In this document: piece by piece, positions 25,276 through 31,900 of the stretch
Numbering within the stretch: the stretch's first letter is position 1
Layout of the letters: each line of letters opens with the position of its first letter
Virus record (IMG/VR): IMGVR_UViG_3300036652_002526
Location: 1 to 41,723 of that record
DNA: 41,723 nt
Direction: 5' to 3' (one strand)
From: a virus
Notes under the pieces: model-generated
What the model saw: only the letters and a program-made list of their open reading frames with translations
Told to the model about the DNA's origin: nothing
Database searches by the model: none
Position numbers and translations under genes: made by a program

Positions 25276-26118
25276 ATGAAAACCTTCACCGTCACGCCCA
25301 CCTACGACCTGCTGCTGCGCGGCAACGAGCGTGTTCCCTACGGCCTCTACCAGCTGCAGCTGCTGACCGCCGAACAGCTGACGCGGCTGCACTACCAGCC
25401 CGGCACCCTCAAAACCGTCAAGGCGCGGCTGAAGGCGCTGGCCGACCATGGGTACGTACAAGCCGACGCCATGCCGATCAGACACGAAACCGCCCGCGGG
25501 CTCCTGTACGGCTCGCCCTACTACTACACGCTCGGCCCGGCTGGTGTGCGCTATCTCAAGGAAGCGGGATATGCCACCGCCGCGAGCTGGCGGCCAAGCC
25601 GGGAGGTCGAGAAGAGCCTGCTGTTCCTGCAGCACACGCTGGAGATCAACGACATTCTGATCAGCGCCGCCAAACTTACGGGCGCGTACCGGCTGGAGCG
25701 GATGACCCACGAACGGGTGCTTAAACGCAAGCCTTTTACCTTCAAGTATGAGGGCACGACCTACGGCCTGGTGCCGGACGGCTTCCTGCGCTTTGAGACG
25801 CCAACGCGGCCACGCCGCTTTCTGCTCGAGCATGACCGGGCACGGGAGCCCAACGCCGACATCCGGCGCAAAATCCGGGCGTACCGGGCGCTCCTGCGCA
25901 GCGAGCCGTTCCCCATCCTGTTCACGACCTTCGCGGGCGACGCGCACCGTGACCGTTTGCGCAGTTGGGTACGGGCAGAGCTCGTAAGAGCCAAGGAGCC
26001 GCCGGAAATCGGGCGCTACTTCTACTTTGCGGCGTTCGCCCGTCCGCCCGGCCCCGAAGTCTGGACAAGCCCTGTTTGGTACACCTCGTATGGCGACCCG
26101 CCGCGAGCGCTGCTCTAG
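25276..26118 (+). CDS. Replication-relaxation family protein
   Basis: 280 aa from ATG 25276. The N-terminus contains a winged-helix-like region (LLTAEQLTRLHYQPGTLKTV, LKALADHGYVQADAMPIRHE) and the central part matches the replication-relaxation family (SLLFLQHTLEINDILISAAK; YGLVPDGFLRFETP; FLLEHDRAREPNADIRRKIR). That layout is also related to restriction-like folds. Such genes occur in plasmids and integrative elements next to TraG-like ATPases. It follows the ATPase by 4 bp, so the two are co-expressed and may form one DNA-processing complex. Confidence 0.8.
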   Translation: MKTFTVTPTYDLLLRGNERVPYGLYQLQLLTAEQLTRLHYQPGTLKTVKARLKALADHGYVQADAMPIRHETARGLLYGSPYYYTLGPAGVRYLKEAGYATAASWRPSREVEKSLLFLQHTLEINDILISAAKLTGAYRLERMTHERVLKRKPFTFKYEGTTYGLVPDGFLRFETPTRPRRFLLEHDRAREPNADIRRKIRAYRALLRSEPFPILFTTFAGDAHRDRLRSWVRAELVRAKEPPEIGRYFYFAAFARPPGPEVWTSPVWYTSYGDPPRALL

Positions 26119-26135
26119 CAGCTAGAAAGGCTTTG

Positions 26136-26357
26136 ATGATGGCAGATTACATGTCGGCCGCCGACGCCCATGATGCCGAGCTCATTTTGCGGCTGCTGCT
26201 CCACTACACCGACGAGCAGATTGCCGAGATATGGGAGCGGCAGCTCATTCCGAACGCGCTGATCGACGACGTGCGGGTAGCGGCGCATGAGCAAGGGCTC
26301 GCCTACGTCGGGCGCCTACTGGACGAGGATCTAAGAAACCGGGGGATACGGACATGA
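26136..26357 (+). CDS. Small acidic protein in the TraG operon
   Basis: 73 aa, GAAAGG ribosome site. Helical (HDAELILRLLLHYTDEQIAE; LIDDVRVAAHEQGLAYVGRL). No family recognised. Overlaps the next gene's start by 4 nt (ATGA), so it is coupled to the HTH protein. Confidence 0.5.
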   Translation: MMADYMSAADAHDAELILRLLLHYTDEQIAEIWERQLIPNALIDDVRVAAHEQGLAYVGRLLDEDLRNRGIRT

Positions 26358-26548
26358 AACAACAAGGACGCGAGCCGCCCGTGCTCGTCACCGTCGAAGA
26401 AGCTGCGCGGATTCTGAGCATCGGCAGGACAGCCTGCTACATGCTGGTACTCAAAGGTAAGCTCCAGAGCGTCAAGATCGGTAGAAGCCGCAGGGTCGTG
26501 CTCAGCTCGCTGCAGGAGTTCATCACGCAGCAGCTGGAAAGTGAGTAA
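26354..26548 (+). CDS. Excisionase-like helix-turn-helix protein
   Basis: 64 aa. MerR/excisionase-type HTH (LVTVEEAARILSIGRTACYM, then VLKGKLQSVKIGRSRRVVLS) over nearly the full length, typical of the excisionase/HTH_17 family. Placed about 0.8 kb from the integrase, it is the natural candidate for the directionality factor, or a regulator of the operon. Overlaps the next gene by 8 bp. Confidence 0.8.
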   Translation: MKQQGREPPVLVTVEEAARILSIGRTACYMLVLKGKLQSVKIGRSRRVVLSSLQEFITQQLESE

Positions 26549-26930
26549 GATCATGGCAACCGTAGTGGAGTATGCGACGACGGCAGCGATGGGGCTGCTG
26601 GAGCAGCTGCCACCCACCGACAAGCGGACCTACCGGCGGCCACTAAAAGAGCTAAAGGAGTATATAGGCGCGGGCATCACCACCTACATCTTGTCGCGCT
26701 ACACTGAACCGGCGTCAGGCAGGGGATGGCTCGGACGGCGGCGGCAAGTAGCGGCGGTGCGGAAGCACACCGACTGCCACGCCAAGCAGCCGGAGGTAAC
26801 GATACAGCGCTTCCTCGACGACTACATCCCCAACTGGCCAGTGTTCGCGACGTACTACCTCAATCAGGAGCGTTTCCTGTGGGAAGAGTGGCTGCTCGCG
26901 CTGACCGAAGAGGAAGCAGAGGACGCGTAG
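26541..26930 (+). CDS. Last gene of the TraG operon, unknown
   Basis: Up to 129 aa (GTG 26541; ATG 26553 also possible). Mixed alpha, aromatic-rich end (IPNWPVFATYYLNQERFLWE, ending LALTEEEAEDA). No known domain. Its stop is followed by a long hairpin that terminates the convergent sponge gene. Confidence 0.5.
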   Translation: MSKIMATVVEYATTAAMGLLEQLPPTDKRTYRRPLKELKEYIGAGITTYILSRYTEPASGRGWLGRRRQVAAVRKHTDCHAKQPEVTIQRFLDDYIPNWPVFATYYLNQERFLWEEWLLALTEEEAEDA

Positions 26931-26934
26931 ACAT

Positions 26935-26999
26935 CAAAAAAGACCACCCTCTCCGCTGAGCAAGGGAAGACGCAAGCTAGACGTTTGTGGGGTGGTCTT
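26935..26999 (-). terminator. Long-stem terminator between convergent genes
   Basis: 10-bp stem AAGACCACCC (26940-26949)/GGGTGGTCTT (26990-26999) with a 40-nt loop. The T-tract (TTTTTT) follows on the minus strand, so it mainly ends the sponge gene and may also stop the operon on the plus strand. Confidence 0.75.
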
Positions 27000-27013
27000 C
27001 CTTGATAGTTTGA

Positions 27014-27271
27014 CTACAGATTCCAAGTGGCGGCTTTGACAGCCCACATCTGAGCCTCTTGAGCGCGTGAGATGGCTAGTGCAAGCATGCGCTTCTCCTC
27101 ATCGGATGTGTACATCTGCACACGCATGTCGTTGCAGTTGTCGATAAAGGCCGCTGCTTGAGTTTTCAACTCCTGTACACTTTTCAACTCCTGTACACAC
27201 TGATCATTGCTTGGGTTAAAGGTCAGGCCAACAGCCTTTTCACCAAACGTCAGTTCCCGTTGTGCGTCCAT
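27014..27271 (-). CDS. Acb2/Tad1-type cyclic-nucleotide sponge (anti-CBASS/anti-Thoeris)
   Basis: 85 aa from ATG 27271, chosen because AAGGAG lies 9 nt upstream. GEKAVGLTFNPSNDQCV and the C-terminal RAQEAQMWAVKAATW match, from memory, the small phage proteins with the Acb2/Tad1 hairpin domain (KAVGLTFNPSG...; A.T..Q.AQMWAVKA.TW). Those proteins sequester cyclic di-/trinucleotide or glycocyclic-ADPR signals and so blunt CBASS or Thoeris immunity. Unlike the usual form, it contains a repeated VQELK segment from an 18-bp duplication, lengthening the first helix or loop. Divergent from the integrase with about 55 bp between, suggesting expression at entry or in the lysogen. Confidence 0.65.
   Translation of the reverse strand: MDAQRELTFGEKAVGLTFNPSNDQCVQELKSVQELKTQAAAFIDNCNDMRVQMYTSDEEKRMLALAISRAQEAQMWAVKAATWNL
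27163..27198. repeat. 18-bp perfect tandem duplication inside the sponge gene
   Basis: TTTTCAACTCCTGTACAC at 27163-27180 and again at 27181-27198. It keeps the frame and duplicates six residues (VQELKS / VQELKT). Confidence 0.97.
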
Positions 27272-27326
27272 ACAGTCGATCTCCTTAAGTTCCATCATTG
27301 TAGCACGCTCGGTAGGAGGCACCAAG

Positions 27327-28457
27327 ATGGCAGGCAAACGTGGGAACGGAGAAGGCTCATTGCGGCGGCGCAGCAGTGACGGCCTGTGGGAGGCACGGGT
27401 CACGCTAGCGGACGGCACCCGAAAGAGTTTCTATGGTGAGACACGGGCAGAGGCCGCCAAGAAGATGGCGGAGGCGCTGCAGACGCTCGGCAAGGGCATC
27501 CCTTTAGTTGATGAGAAACAGACGGTCAAACAGTATCTCACCGATTGGATCGAGATCGTGCGGCCGTCTTTAGCCCGGTCATCGGCGTATAAGTACGCCA
27601 GCTACATAAAGCTCCACGTTATTCCGTCGTTAGGTAAGTTGCCGCTGGCGAGGCTCGGCGCGGTGCATTTGCAGAAACTCTACGCGCTGAAGCTCAGTGA
27701 CGGCCTGAGCCCGACGACGGTCAACCTCATCCACAAAGTGCTGCATAAAGCCCTAGACGACGCGCTGAAGCTCGGGCTGGTGCAGCGCAACGTCTGCGAC
27801 CTGGTTGACCCGCCAAGAAGAGCCCACCACGAAATGCGCCCCTTAAATTCCGAGGAAGCCAAAAGATTACTCGGCGCTGCCAAGGGCGATCGGCTAGAAA
27901 CGCTGCTGCTCTTAGCCTTAACGACCGGCATGCGCCAGGGCGAGCTGATGGCGCTCAAGTGGCGCAACGTCGATTTATCCCATGCCACGCTCCAGATCCA
28001 GCTCACCGCCAAACTGGTCGCGGGCAAGGTGTTCGTCGAGGAGACCAAGACGCGCCGGTCGCGACGCCGGATTGCACTGAGCCCTATAGCCGTCGAAGCG
28101 CTCAAAAAGCACCGCGTGCGGCAAAATGAGGAACGGCTTGCCGCTGGCAGCAAATGGGTCGACAACGAGTACGTCTTCCCCAACACCGTCGGCAAGCTGC
28201 TCGATCCGCGCGGCTTACGCAGGCGCTGGTTTGACAAGCTGCTCCTGAAGGCTGGCTTGCCGCATATCCGCTTTCACGATCTTCGGCACTCTGCGGCCAC
28301 CTTGCTCCTGCTGCAAGGGGTGCATCCCAAAGTCGTCAGCGAGCTCTTAGGCCATGCCTCAATCGCGATCACGCTCGATCTCTACAGCCACGTTCTACCT
28401 GACATGCAGAAGGACGCGACGGCCGCGATGGAGCGTGTTTTTGGGTCGTTGGGGTAG
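27327..28457 (+). CDS. int: Tyrosine recombinase / phage integrase
   Basis: 376 aa from ATG 27327, supported by AGGAGG 7 nt upstream. N-terminal arm-type DNA-binding domain (RGNGEGSLRRRSSDGLWEAR), SAM-like core-binding domain (KQYLTDWIEIVRPSLARSSA), and a catalytic domain with Arg203 (TTGMRQGEL), His317-x-x-Arg320 (FHDLRHSAATLL), His343 (LLGHASI) and nucleophile Tyr353 (LDLYSHV). It integrates and, with an excisionase, excises the genome. Followed by a strong terminator and a G-rich repeat region that probably contains attP. Confidence 0.95.
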   Translation: MAGKRGNGEGSLRRRSSDGLWEARVTLADGTRKSFYGETRAEAAKKMAEALQTLGKGIPLVDEKQTVKQYLTDWIEIVRPSLARSSAYKYASYIKLHVIPSLGKLPLARLGAVHLQKLYALKLSDGLSPTTVNLIHKVLHKALDDALKLGLVQRNVCDLVDPPRRAHHEMRPLNSEEAKRLLGAAKGDRLETLLLLALTTGMRQGELMALKWRNVDLSHATLQIQLTAKLVAGKVFVEETKTRRSRRRIALSPIAVEALKKHRVRQNEERLAAGSKWVDNEYVFPNTVGKLLDPRGLRRRWFDKLLLKAGLPHIRFHDLRHSAATLLLLQGVHPKVVSELLGHASIAITLDLYSHVLPDMQKDATAAMERVFGSLG

Positions 28458-28487
28458 CCGTCGGGGTATGGGTGAGAAAAACAGAAC

Positions 28488-28522
28488 ATCCGGGGCGGCC
28501 ATCACGACGGCTCACCCCGGAT
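28488..28522 (+). terminator. Intrinsic terminator after integrase
   Basis: 8-bp stem ATCCGGGG (28488-28495)/CCCCGGAT (28515-28522) followed by ATTTTC, 30 bp after the integrase stop. Confidence 0.8.
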
Positions 28523-28658
28523 ATTTTCATGGCTTGCTAATCTTTAGGCTGGGCGGCCGGGACACGTAGCCCCGGTAACCACCAGTTCCCGGCTATCTCG
28601 TCCGTGAGCATTCGGGGTAGTCCACAATAGGCTGGAAACCGCCCATTACTTATACGTC

Positions 28659-28676
28659 ACAGTCCGATACAGTCCG
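28659..28676. repeat. ACAGTCCG direct repeats with 10-bp period
   Basis: Two copies start at 28659 and 28669, one helical turn apart. A candidate excisionase or integrase arm site by spacing and location. Confidence 0.75.
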
Positions 28677-28687
28677 GAAAAATCCGT

Positions 28688-28711
28688 GGGCGTAGGGGTA
28701 TGGGGTAGGGG
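28688..28711 (+). other. G-quadruplex-forming motif
   Basis: Four G-runs with short loops: GGG-CGTA-GGGG-TAT-GGGG-TA-GGGG. Fits the usual G3+N1-7 rule. A related but weaker G-rich stretch, GGGGTATGGG, occurs at the end of the integrase gene (about 28463). Confidence 0.8.
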
Positions 28712-28752
28712 TAGCGGCTAGGCGGCCGCTCTTCTGCGGCGTTTGGCGTCCT

Positions 28753-28842
28753 TTAGCTCAATATCATTGCGGCGAGCTCTGCATTGGTCAGTCGCTTGCC
28801 TTGGCGTTGCTGTTGTCTGATTTTGTCCGTTCGTTTGCTCAC
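28753..28842 (-). CDS. Micro-ORF of 29 aa, last of a coupled chain
   Basis: GTG 28842 overlaps the preceding stop as GTGA; AAAGGA lies 5 nt upstream. Basic peptide (KRTDKIRQQQRQGKRL, ending AELAAMILS). Supported by the overlap pattern and ribosome site only; it also lies beyond an intrinsic terminator. Confidence 0.35.
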   Translation of the reverse strand: MSKRTDKIRQQQRQGKRLTNAELAAMILS

Positions 28843-28886
28843 AAAAGTCCTTTCTTCTTAAAACTGTCTGCGGTATGGTCGGTCAT
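28839..28886 (-). CDS. Micro-ORF of 15 aa, partial copy of an upstream C-terminus
   Basis: ATG 28886, overlapping both neighbours by 4 nt. The peptide MTDHTADSFKKKGLL repeats the C-terminus of the 109-aa gene (ESFKKKGLLK); the DNA repeat CAAAAGTCCTTTCTTCTTAA occurs at 28841-28860 and 28973-28992. Likely a duplication fragment carrying a ribosome site for the next micro-ORF. Confidence 0.35.
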   Translation of the reverse strand: MTDHTADSFKKKGLL

Positions 28887-28972
28887 GATATAATGTCCTT
28901 AGGCGAACGAAAGTTCGTATGCTGATCAGGCCAAAAAAGCACTGAGAAATCGGTGTTTTTTTGTTGGTTCAT
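28883..28972 (-). CDS. Micro-ORF of 29 aa containing the operon terminator
   Basis: ATG 28972 overlaps the stop of the 109-aa gene (ATGA) and its own stop overlaps the next ATG (ATGA). Encodes MNQQKNTDFSVLFWPDQ and so on. The terminator hairpin of the operon lies within it, so it is either a chance ORF or a translated leader that decides read-through. Confidence 0.3.
   Translation of the reverse strand: MNQQKNTDFSVLFWPDQHTNFRSPKDIIS
28886..28962 (+). ncRNA. Candidate small RNA with promoter and terminator
   Basis: Extended -10 TGATATAAT (TATAAT 28889-28894), expected start near 28901. A CGAAC-GAAA-GTTCG hairpin (28904-28917) follows, then an intrinsic terminator with a GAAA tetraloop (CACTGA/TCGGTG, 28940-28955) and seven T. 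Length about 60 nt, antisense to the end of the early operon. No protein is encoded. Confidence 0.5.
28933..28962. terminator. Bidirectional intrinsic terminator
   Basis: 6-bp stem CACTGA/TCGGTG with a GAAA loop on the plus strand, flanked by AAAAAA and TTTTTTT. Functional signature on both strands: ends the leftward early operon and the rightward candidate sRNA. Confidence 0.85.
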
Positions 28973-29298
28973 TTCAAAAGTCCTTTCTTCTTAAAACTCT
29001 CAGTAATTTGGTCAACTGCTTTATCATGCCCAAGTGCCACAAAGTAGTCAGTCGAATGCTCTTTATCCATGGCGAGGTTTCGATACTTCGGGTCAGCTAG
29101 CCAGTACTCCGGCATTCCCGACTGGATGGCGGCGCGGATAGCGTGCATGACTTTCAACCCGCTTACATGTGCTTCTGGTTTCGCTCCGCTCGCCCGTCTT
29201 GTGCTGTCCCGATAGCCTGCAAGATAGACCTTCTCAAGTATCATTTCTATCACGCTCAGCACATCGTTAGGGGTGTTGTCAGTTGTGTTCTTTGGCAT
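28969..29298 (-). CDS. Early protein, unknown function
   Basis: 109 aa. Helical (LSVIEMILEKVYLAGYRDST; DYFVALGHDKAVDQITESFK) with a lysine-rich C-terminus. Last sizeable gene of the leftward early operon, 2 bp after the 63-aa membrane protein gene. No family recognised. Confidence 0.5.
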   Translation of the reverse strand: MPKNTTDNTPNDVLSVIEMILEKVYLAGYRDSTRRASGAKPEAHVSGLKVMHAIRAAIQSGMPEYWLADPKYRNLAMDKEHSTDYFVALGHDKAVDQITESFKKKGLLK

Positions 29299-29300
29299 GG

Positions 29301-29492
29301 CTATTTCCTAGCCTCTTGCTCTGAGGGCATTATTTTCGCATTATTCAGGGTCATATTTGGATTATTAGCGATCATGTAATGCTGTAATTCACCTCGGCCA
29401 TGTTTCCAACCCATGCCCAGGCTGAACCCGACAAGGTAAAGCACAATAGGTGTGGCAAGAGCAACTAATACGTTCATTACAAGGTCATTCAT
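29301..29492 (-). CDS. Small membrane protein of the early operon
   Basis: 63 aa, AAAAGGAG ribosome site. One N-terminal membrane segment (LVMNVLVALATPIVLYLVGF) and a polar tail, so a single-pass protein. Possibly immunity or superinfection exclusion; no direct evidence. Confidence 0.55.
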   Translation of the reverse strand: MNDLVMNVLVALATPIVLYLVGFSLGMGWKHGRGELQHYMIANNPNMTLNNAKIMPSEQEARK

Positions 29493-29545
29493 ATTCTTCT
29501 CCTTTTACTTAGTGATTAGTGGGGCGCTGTCAGGCAGGGAGGAGG

Positions 29546-29803
29546 TCATATCGTTACCCCAATCACCAAGCCTGACTGCGTCTCCATAATATCCGTAATC
29601 TGGCCTCGATAAGTGAGTGAGTCACCGTGTTTAGTAACCAGAACTGAGTCTATTTTTAGCTTAGATTGTCGCAAGTCATCAATCACCATATTCTGTTGCT
29701 CTAGTTTCTCATGCGCTATGCGTAACTGAAACTCTACGTCTTTCAGCTTGTCTAGTTTCCGAGATAGATTATTATTGGTCTGAAGTAGCTCGTCTTCGTT
29801 CAT
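29546..29803 (-). CDS. Early protein with coiled coil
   Basis: 85 aa. N-terminal 50 residues form heptad repeats (LSRKLDKLKDVEFQLRIAHE, LEQQNMVIDDLRQ), then a small beta segment (VLVTKHGDSLTYRGQ; ETQSGLVIGVTI). Start overlaps the upstream stop (ATGA). Function unknown. Confidence 0.5.
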   Translation of the reverse strand: MNEDELLQTNNNLSRKLDKLKDVEFQLRIAHEKLEQQNMVIDDLRQSKLKIDSVLVTKHGDSLTYRGQITDIMETQSGLVIGVTI

Positions 29804-30180
29804 CTCACTCTTTCCTCATCACTTGTTGCCATGGTGTCTGATAGGATGCCTTGCTTGAACAGCTCAATACAGAGCTTACAGGCGGCGTCTTCGGGAGTGT
29901 GGGCTTCGCACATATAAGCGTCTTCAAGGTCACAATGCCATTTACCATCTTGTTGCCATAGCATTGATATTTCTGGCAGCTTCCGAAGCAGGTAGCCGAG
30001 ACCGTAGGCAGGAATATCCTCTGGGGTATTCGGCCCGATAGTTATCAGACGGTAGTTTTCTGCGCTGATCAGCGGCGTAGGTCGCCATGCTTTCTCTATA
30101 CCTCCCGATTCATATGCTTGGCTAGTCCACCCCGACAGCTCATACAGCTCCTCACACAATTCTCTTGAAGCGACATTCAT
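29800..30180 (-). CDS. Early protein, unknown function
   Basis: 126 aa. N-terminal ELCEELYELSGWTSQAYESG, middle YRLITIGPNTPEDIPAYGLG, and a Trp/Cys-containing C-terminal half (WQQDGKWHCDLEDAYMCEAH). Resembles hypothetical proteins seen in early regions of phages of soil and environmental bacteria (recalled). 4-nt overlaps with both neighbours. Confidence 0.5.
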   Translation of the reverse strand: MNVASRELCEELYELSGWTSQAYESGGIEKAWRPTPLISAENYRLITIGPNTPEDIPAYGLGYLLRKLPEISMLWQQDGKWHCDLEDAYMCEAHTPEDAACKLCIELFKQGILSDTMATSDEERVR

Positions 30181-30530
30181 ACATCTCCCCTCTTACTTGC
30201 CACGGTGCCGCTGTCTGTGATGGCTTGCTGGTCAAGGTACATAATCTCATGCTCTCGTTTTAGCTCGGCCCCTATTTGGTCATAGAAAGCGCCCCAGTTC
30301 GTCTTGTTACAACCCTCCGCCATTTCACGCTTGGCAATCTGGTAGGCAGACCGCAATAAGCTGTTAGGCTTTTCCAGCGCTTTCTGTACCTGGTGGGCGG
30401 TGTAGTGCTCGATAGCGGCTTTGGCTTTGTCGAAGTCTGGCCTGTAGTCTAGGTTGTCACGCTCATAGGTATCCCATACCAAATTGCTTAGTATCTCGCC
30501 TATCTCATCTCCTGCATTGCGTGAGGTCAT
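30177..30530 (-). CDS. Early protein, unknown function
   Basis: 117 aa, mostly helical (FDKAKAAIEHYTAHQVQKAL; FYDQIGAELKREHEIMYLDQ). Acidic N-terminus and no membrane segment. ATGA overlap with its neighbours on both sides. No domain recognised. Confidence 0.5.
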   Translation of the reverse strand: MTSRNAGDEIGEILSNLVWDTYERDNLDYRPDFDKAKAAIEHYTAHQVQKALEKPNSLLRSAYQIAKREMAEGCNKTNWGAFYDQIGAELKREHEIMYLDQQAITDSGTVASKRGDV

Positions 30531-30718
30531 AGCTTCGGCCTCGTCGCTTTGAAATAAGCCGTTTCAAATTCTCGCAATGTGGTTTTCAGCTTACGTTCGA
30601 CCTTCGCCAGCGGGTTGCTCTCTTGTTCTATTACCGCGAGGTTGCTAAGCATATCATCCGGTATGGTGATAGACAGCTTACTGAACGAGCCCTTAGCTAT
30701 TAATACTTCCTTGCTCAT
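30527..30718 (-). CDS. Small early protein, unknown
   Basis: 63 aa. A beta start (VLIAKGSFSKLSITIPDDML) followed by a helix (KVERKLKTTLREFETAYFKA). The strand-helix order resembles a short ribbon-helix-type binder but is not diagnostic. ATGA overlaps on both sides. Confidence 0.45.
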   Translation of the reverse strand: MSKEVLIAKGSFSKLSITIPDDMLSNLAVIEQESNPLAKVERKLKTTLREFETAYFKATRPKL

Positions 30719-30897
30719 AACTCCTCCTTCGTTTCTTGGTTAGTGGTGCTGGTGGGGTGGGAGGGAGGGCTAGCTATGAATATCGTCAGGTCGTCACCAA
30801 TATCTAGCTGGGCATCCCATTTGCGAAGCTTCGGCGTGAGCGTAAAGACATGTTTTCTATCCTTGTAAATCACTACAACCTCAATTTGTCTCATCAC
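30715..30897 (-). CDS. Small early protein, unknown
   Basis: 60 aa, beta-rich (QIEVVVIYKDRKHVFTLTPK; WDAQLDIGDDLTIFIAS) with a polar tail. No recognised family. ATGA overlaps with both neighbours place it firmly in the operon. Confidence 0.45.
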   Translation of the reverse strand: MMRQIEVVVIYKDRKHVFTLTPKLRKWDAQLDIGDDLTIFIASPPSHPTSTTNQETKEEL

Positions 30898-31100
30898 ACC
30901 TCCTTCCCCAACGCTGCCGTGAGCTGCTGGCGGAGCGTTTTGCGGTAGCCATACTCATCGTCCTCCGGTATCTCGTTGTCTATCAGCTCTAGGAACCAGT
31001 CGCAGAGTTGGCGTTTAGCCTCGATGTAATCGTCATATTGCCACTGTGCTGGCTTGAGTAAAATCTCGTCTATCTTGGCGCGTCTTTCGTCTGCGGTCAT
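30894..31100 (-). CDS. Small early protein of the MTxDERxAK family
   Basis: 68 aa: TADERRAKIDEILLK, then QLCDWFLELIDNEIPEDDEY. Its opening is paralogous to the 122-aa protein upstream (TDDERKAKLHDIL), so the operon contains two members of one family. Helical, acidic end. Function unknown. Confidence 0.55.
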   Translation of the reverse strand: MTADERRAKIDEILLKPAQWQYDDYIEAKRQLCDWFLELIDNEIPEDDEYGYRKTLRQQLTAALGKEV

Positions 31101-31900
31101 GTTTCGTCTCCTTCCGTTGTGTTACTGAGTGCTACCCTGCCAGCCTTGAGGATCGCATCAGCGGCACGGAAGGCGACCCGGATCGACGGTTCCGGCGGCC
31201 GTTCCTCATGCAGCCAATGGCGGATATAGCCCCGGCTGCGCGTCGCCGTCTCCTCATCCAGCAGCTCCAGCTCGTTCATGACCAGATAGGCCGTGCCTTC
31301 GGCCTCGAATTCCTTGACGCCCCGGTGGGTGGCATACTCGCCGATGGTACGGGGCAAGGTGTGTCCGAGGATGACGTGCCCGACCTCGTGAAAGAGCGTC
31401 TTGGTCGGATTCACGGCCACCGGATTGACCGCAATTTCCAAGCCTTTGGAATAGCCCTGCACGTTCAGGTTGTGGATGCGGAAGGGCACGCGCCGGATGC
31501 CGAGCTTGTCTAATGCTCTGTCGGTGTCCCACGTGGGCGGCTTGATCTCCGGCAACGGCTCACCATCGGTATCCGAGTAGGCGAACACGCCCCGGACGAC
31601 CTTGAAGCCGACTAACCGCGCGATACGCTCGCGCTTCTCAGCCTCAGTTTCATCGGACTGCTCCTGTACCATGACCGGCACGATCACTTCTTTGGCATGG
31701 GAGCCTCTGAGCACTTGCCGACCGAGTTTGTTCCAGCCCTTCATAGAAGCGACCGGCTCGCGTACGCCCTGCATCATGAACAGCAGCATATTGCCCAAGG
31801 AATACTCGTGTGCGCGGTTGTAGACGTTCCCCATATTGCCGGGAGCGGTCAACGCCTCTTCCATGAGACGGTTCCAGTCTAGCTTAGGCTTTTCGGGCAT
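31097..31900 (-). CDS. ArdC-like antirestriction / zincin protein
   Basis: About 267 aa (ATG 31900; GTG 31903 also possible). N-terminal ArdC-like ssDNA-binding region (NVYNRAHEYSLGNMLLFMMQ; SMKGWNKLGRQVLRGSHAKE), then a metallopeptidase domain with HEVGHVILGH (His172, Glu173, His176) and a downstream Glu in KEFEAEGTAYLVMNE as the third ligand. ArdC-type proteins protect incoming DNA from restriction during transfer. Its place in an early operon fits protection on entry. Overlaps the 122-aa gene by 17 bp. Confidence 0.82.
   Translation of the reverse strand: MPEKPKLDWNRLMEEALTAPGNMGNVYNRAHEYSLGNMLLFMMQGVREPVASMKGWNKLGRQVLRGSHAKEVIVPVMVQEQSDETEAEKRERIARLVGFKVVRGVFAYSDTDGEPLPEIKPPTWDTDRALDKLGIRRVPFRIHNLNVQGYSKGLEIAVNPVAVNPTKTLFHEVGHVILGHTLPRTIGEYATHRGVKEFEAEGTAYLVMNELELLDEETATRSRGYIRHWLHEERPPEPSIRVAFRAADAILKAGRVALSNTTEGDET

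Larger units (their letters stand above)
28556..28752. other. Putative attP / regulatory region downstream of integrase
   Basis: About 200 bp without a gene. It holds a 7-bp stem GCCGGGA (28556-28562)/TCCCGGC (28587-28593), two ACAGTCCG direct repeats exactly 10 bp apart (28659-28666, 28669-28676), and a run of G-tracts (28688-28711). Helically phased repeats next to an integrase suit Xis or integrase arm sites. No tRNA-end sequence is recognised; the core crossover cannot be placed. Confidence 0.45.

Noticed and set aside
28458-28968. tRNA gene or tRNA 3' end as attachment site
   Set aside because: A TTTAGCTCAA-like string near 28752 looked like a tRNA D-arm, but no cloverleaf or TTCGA arm could be found.
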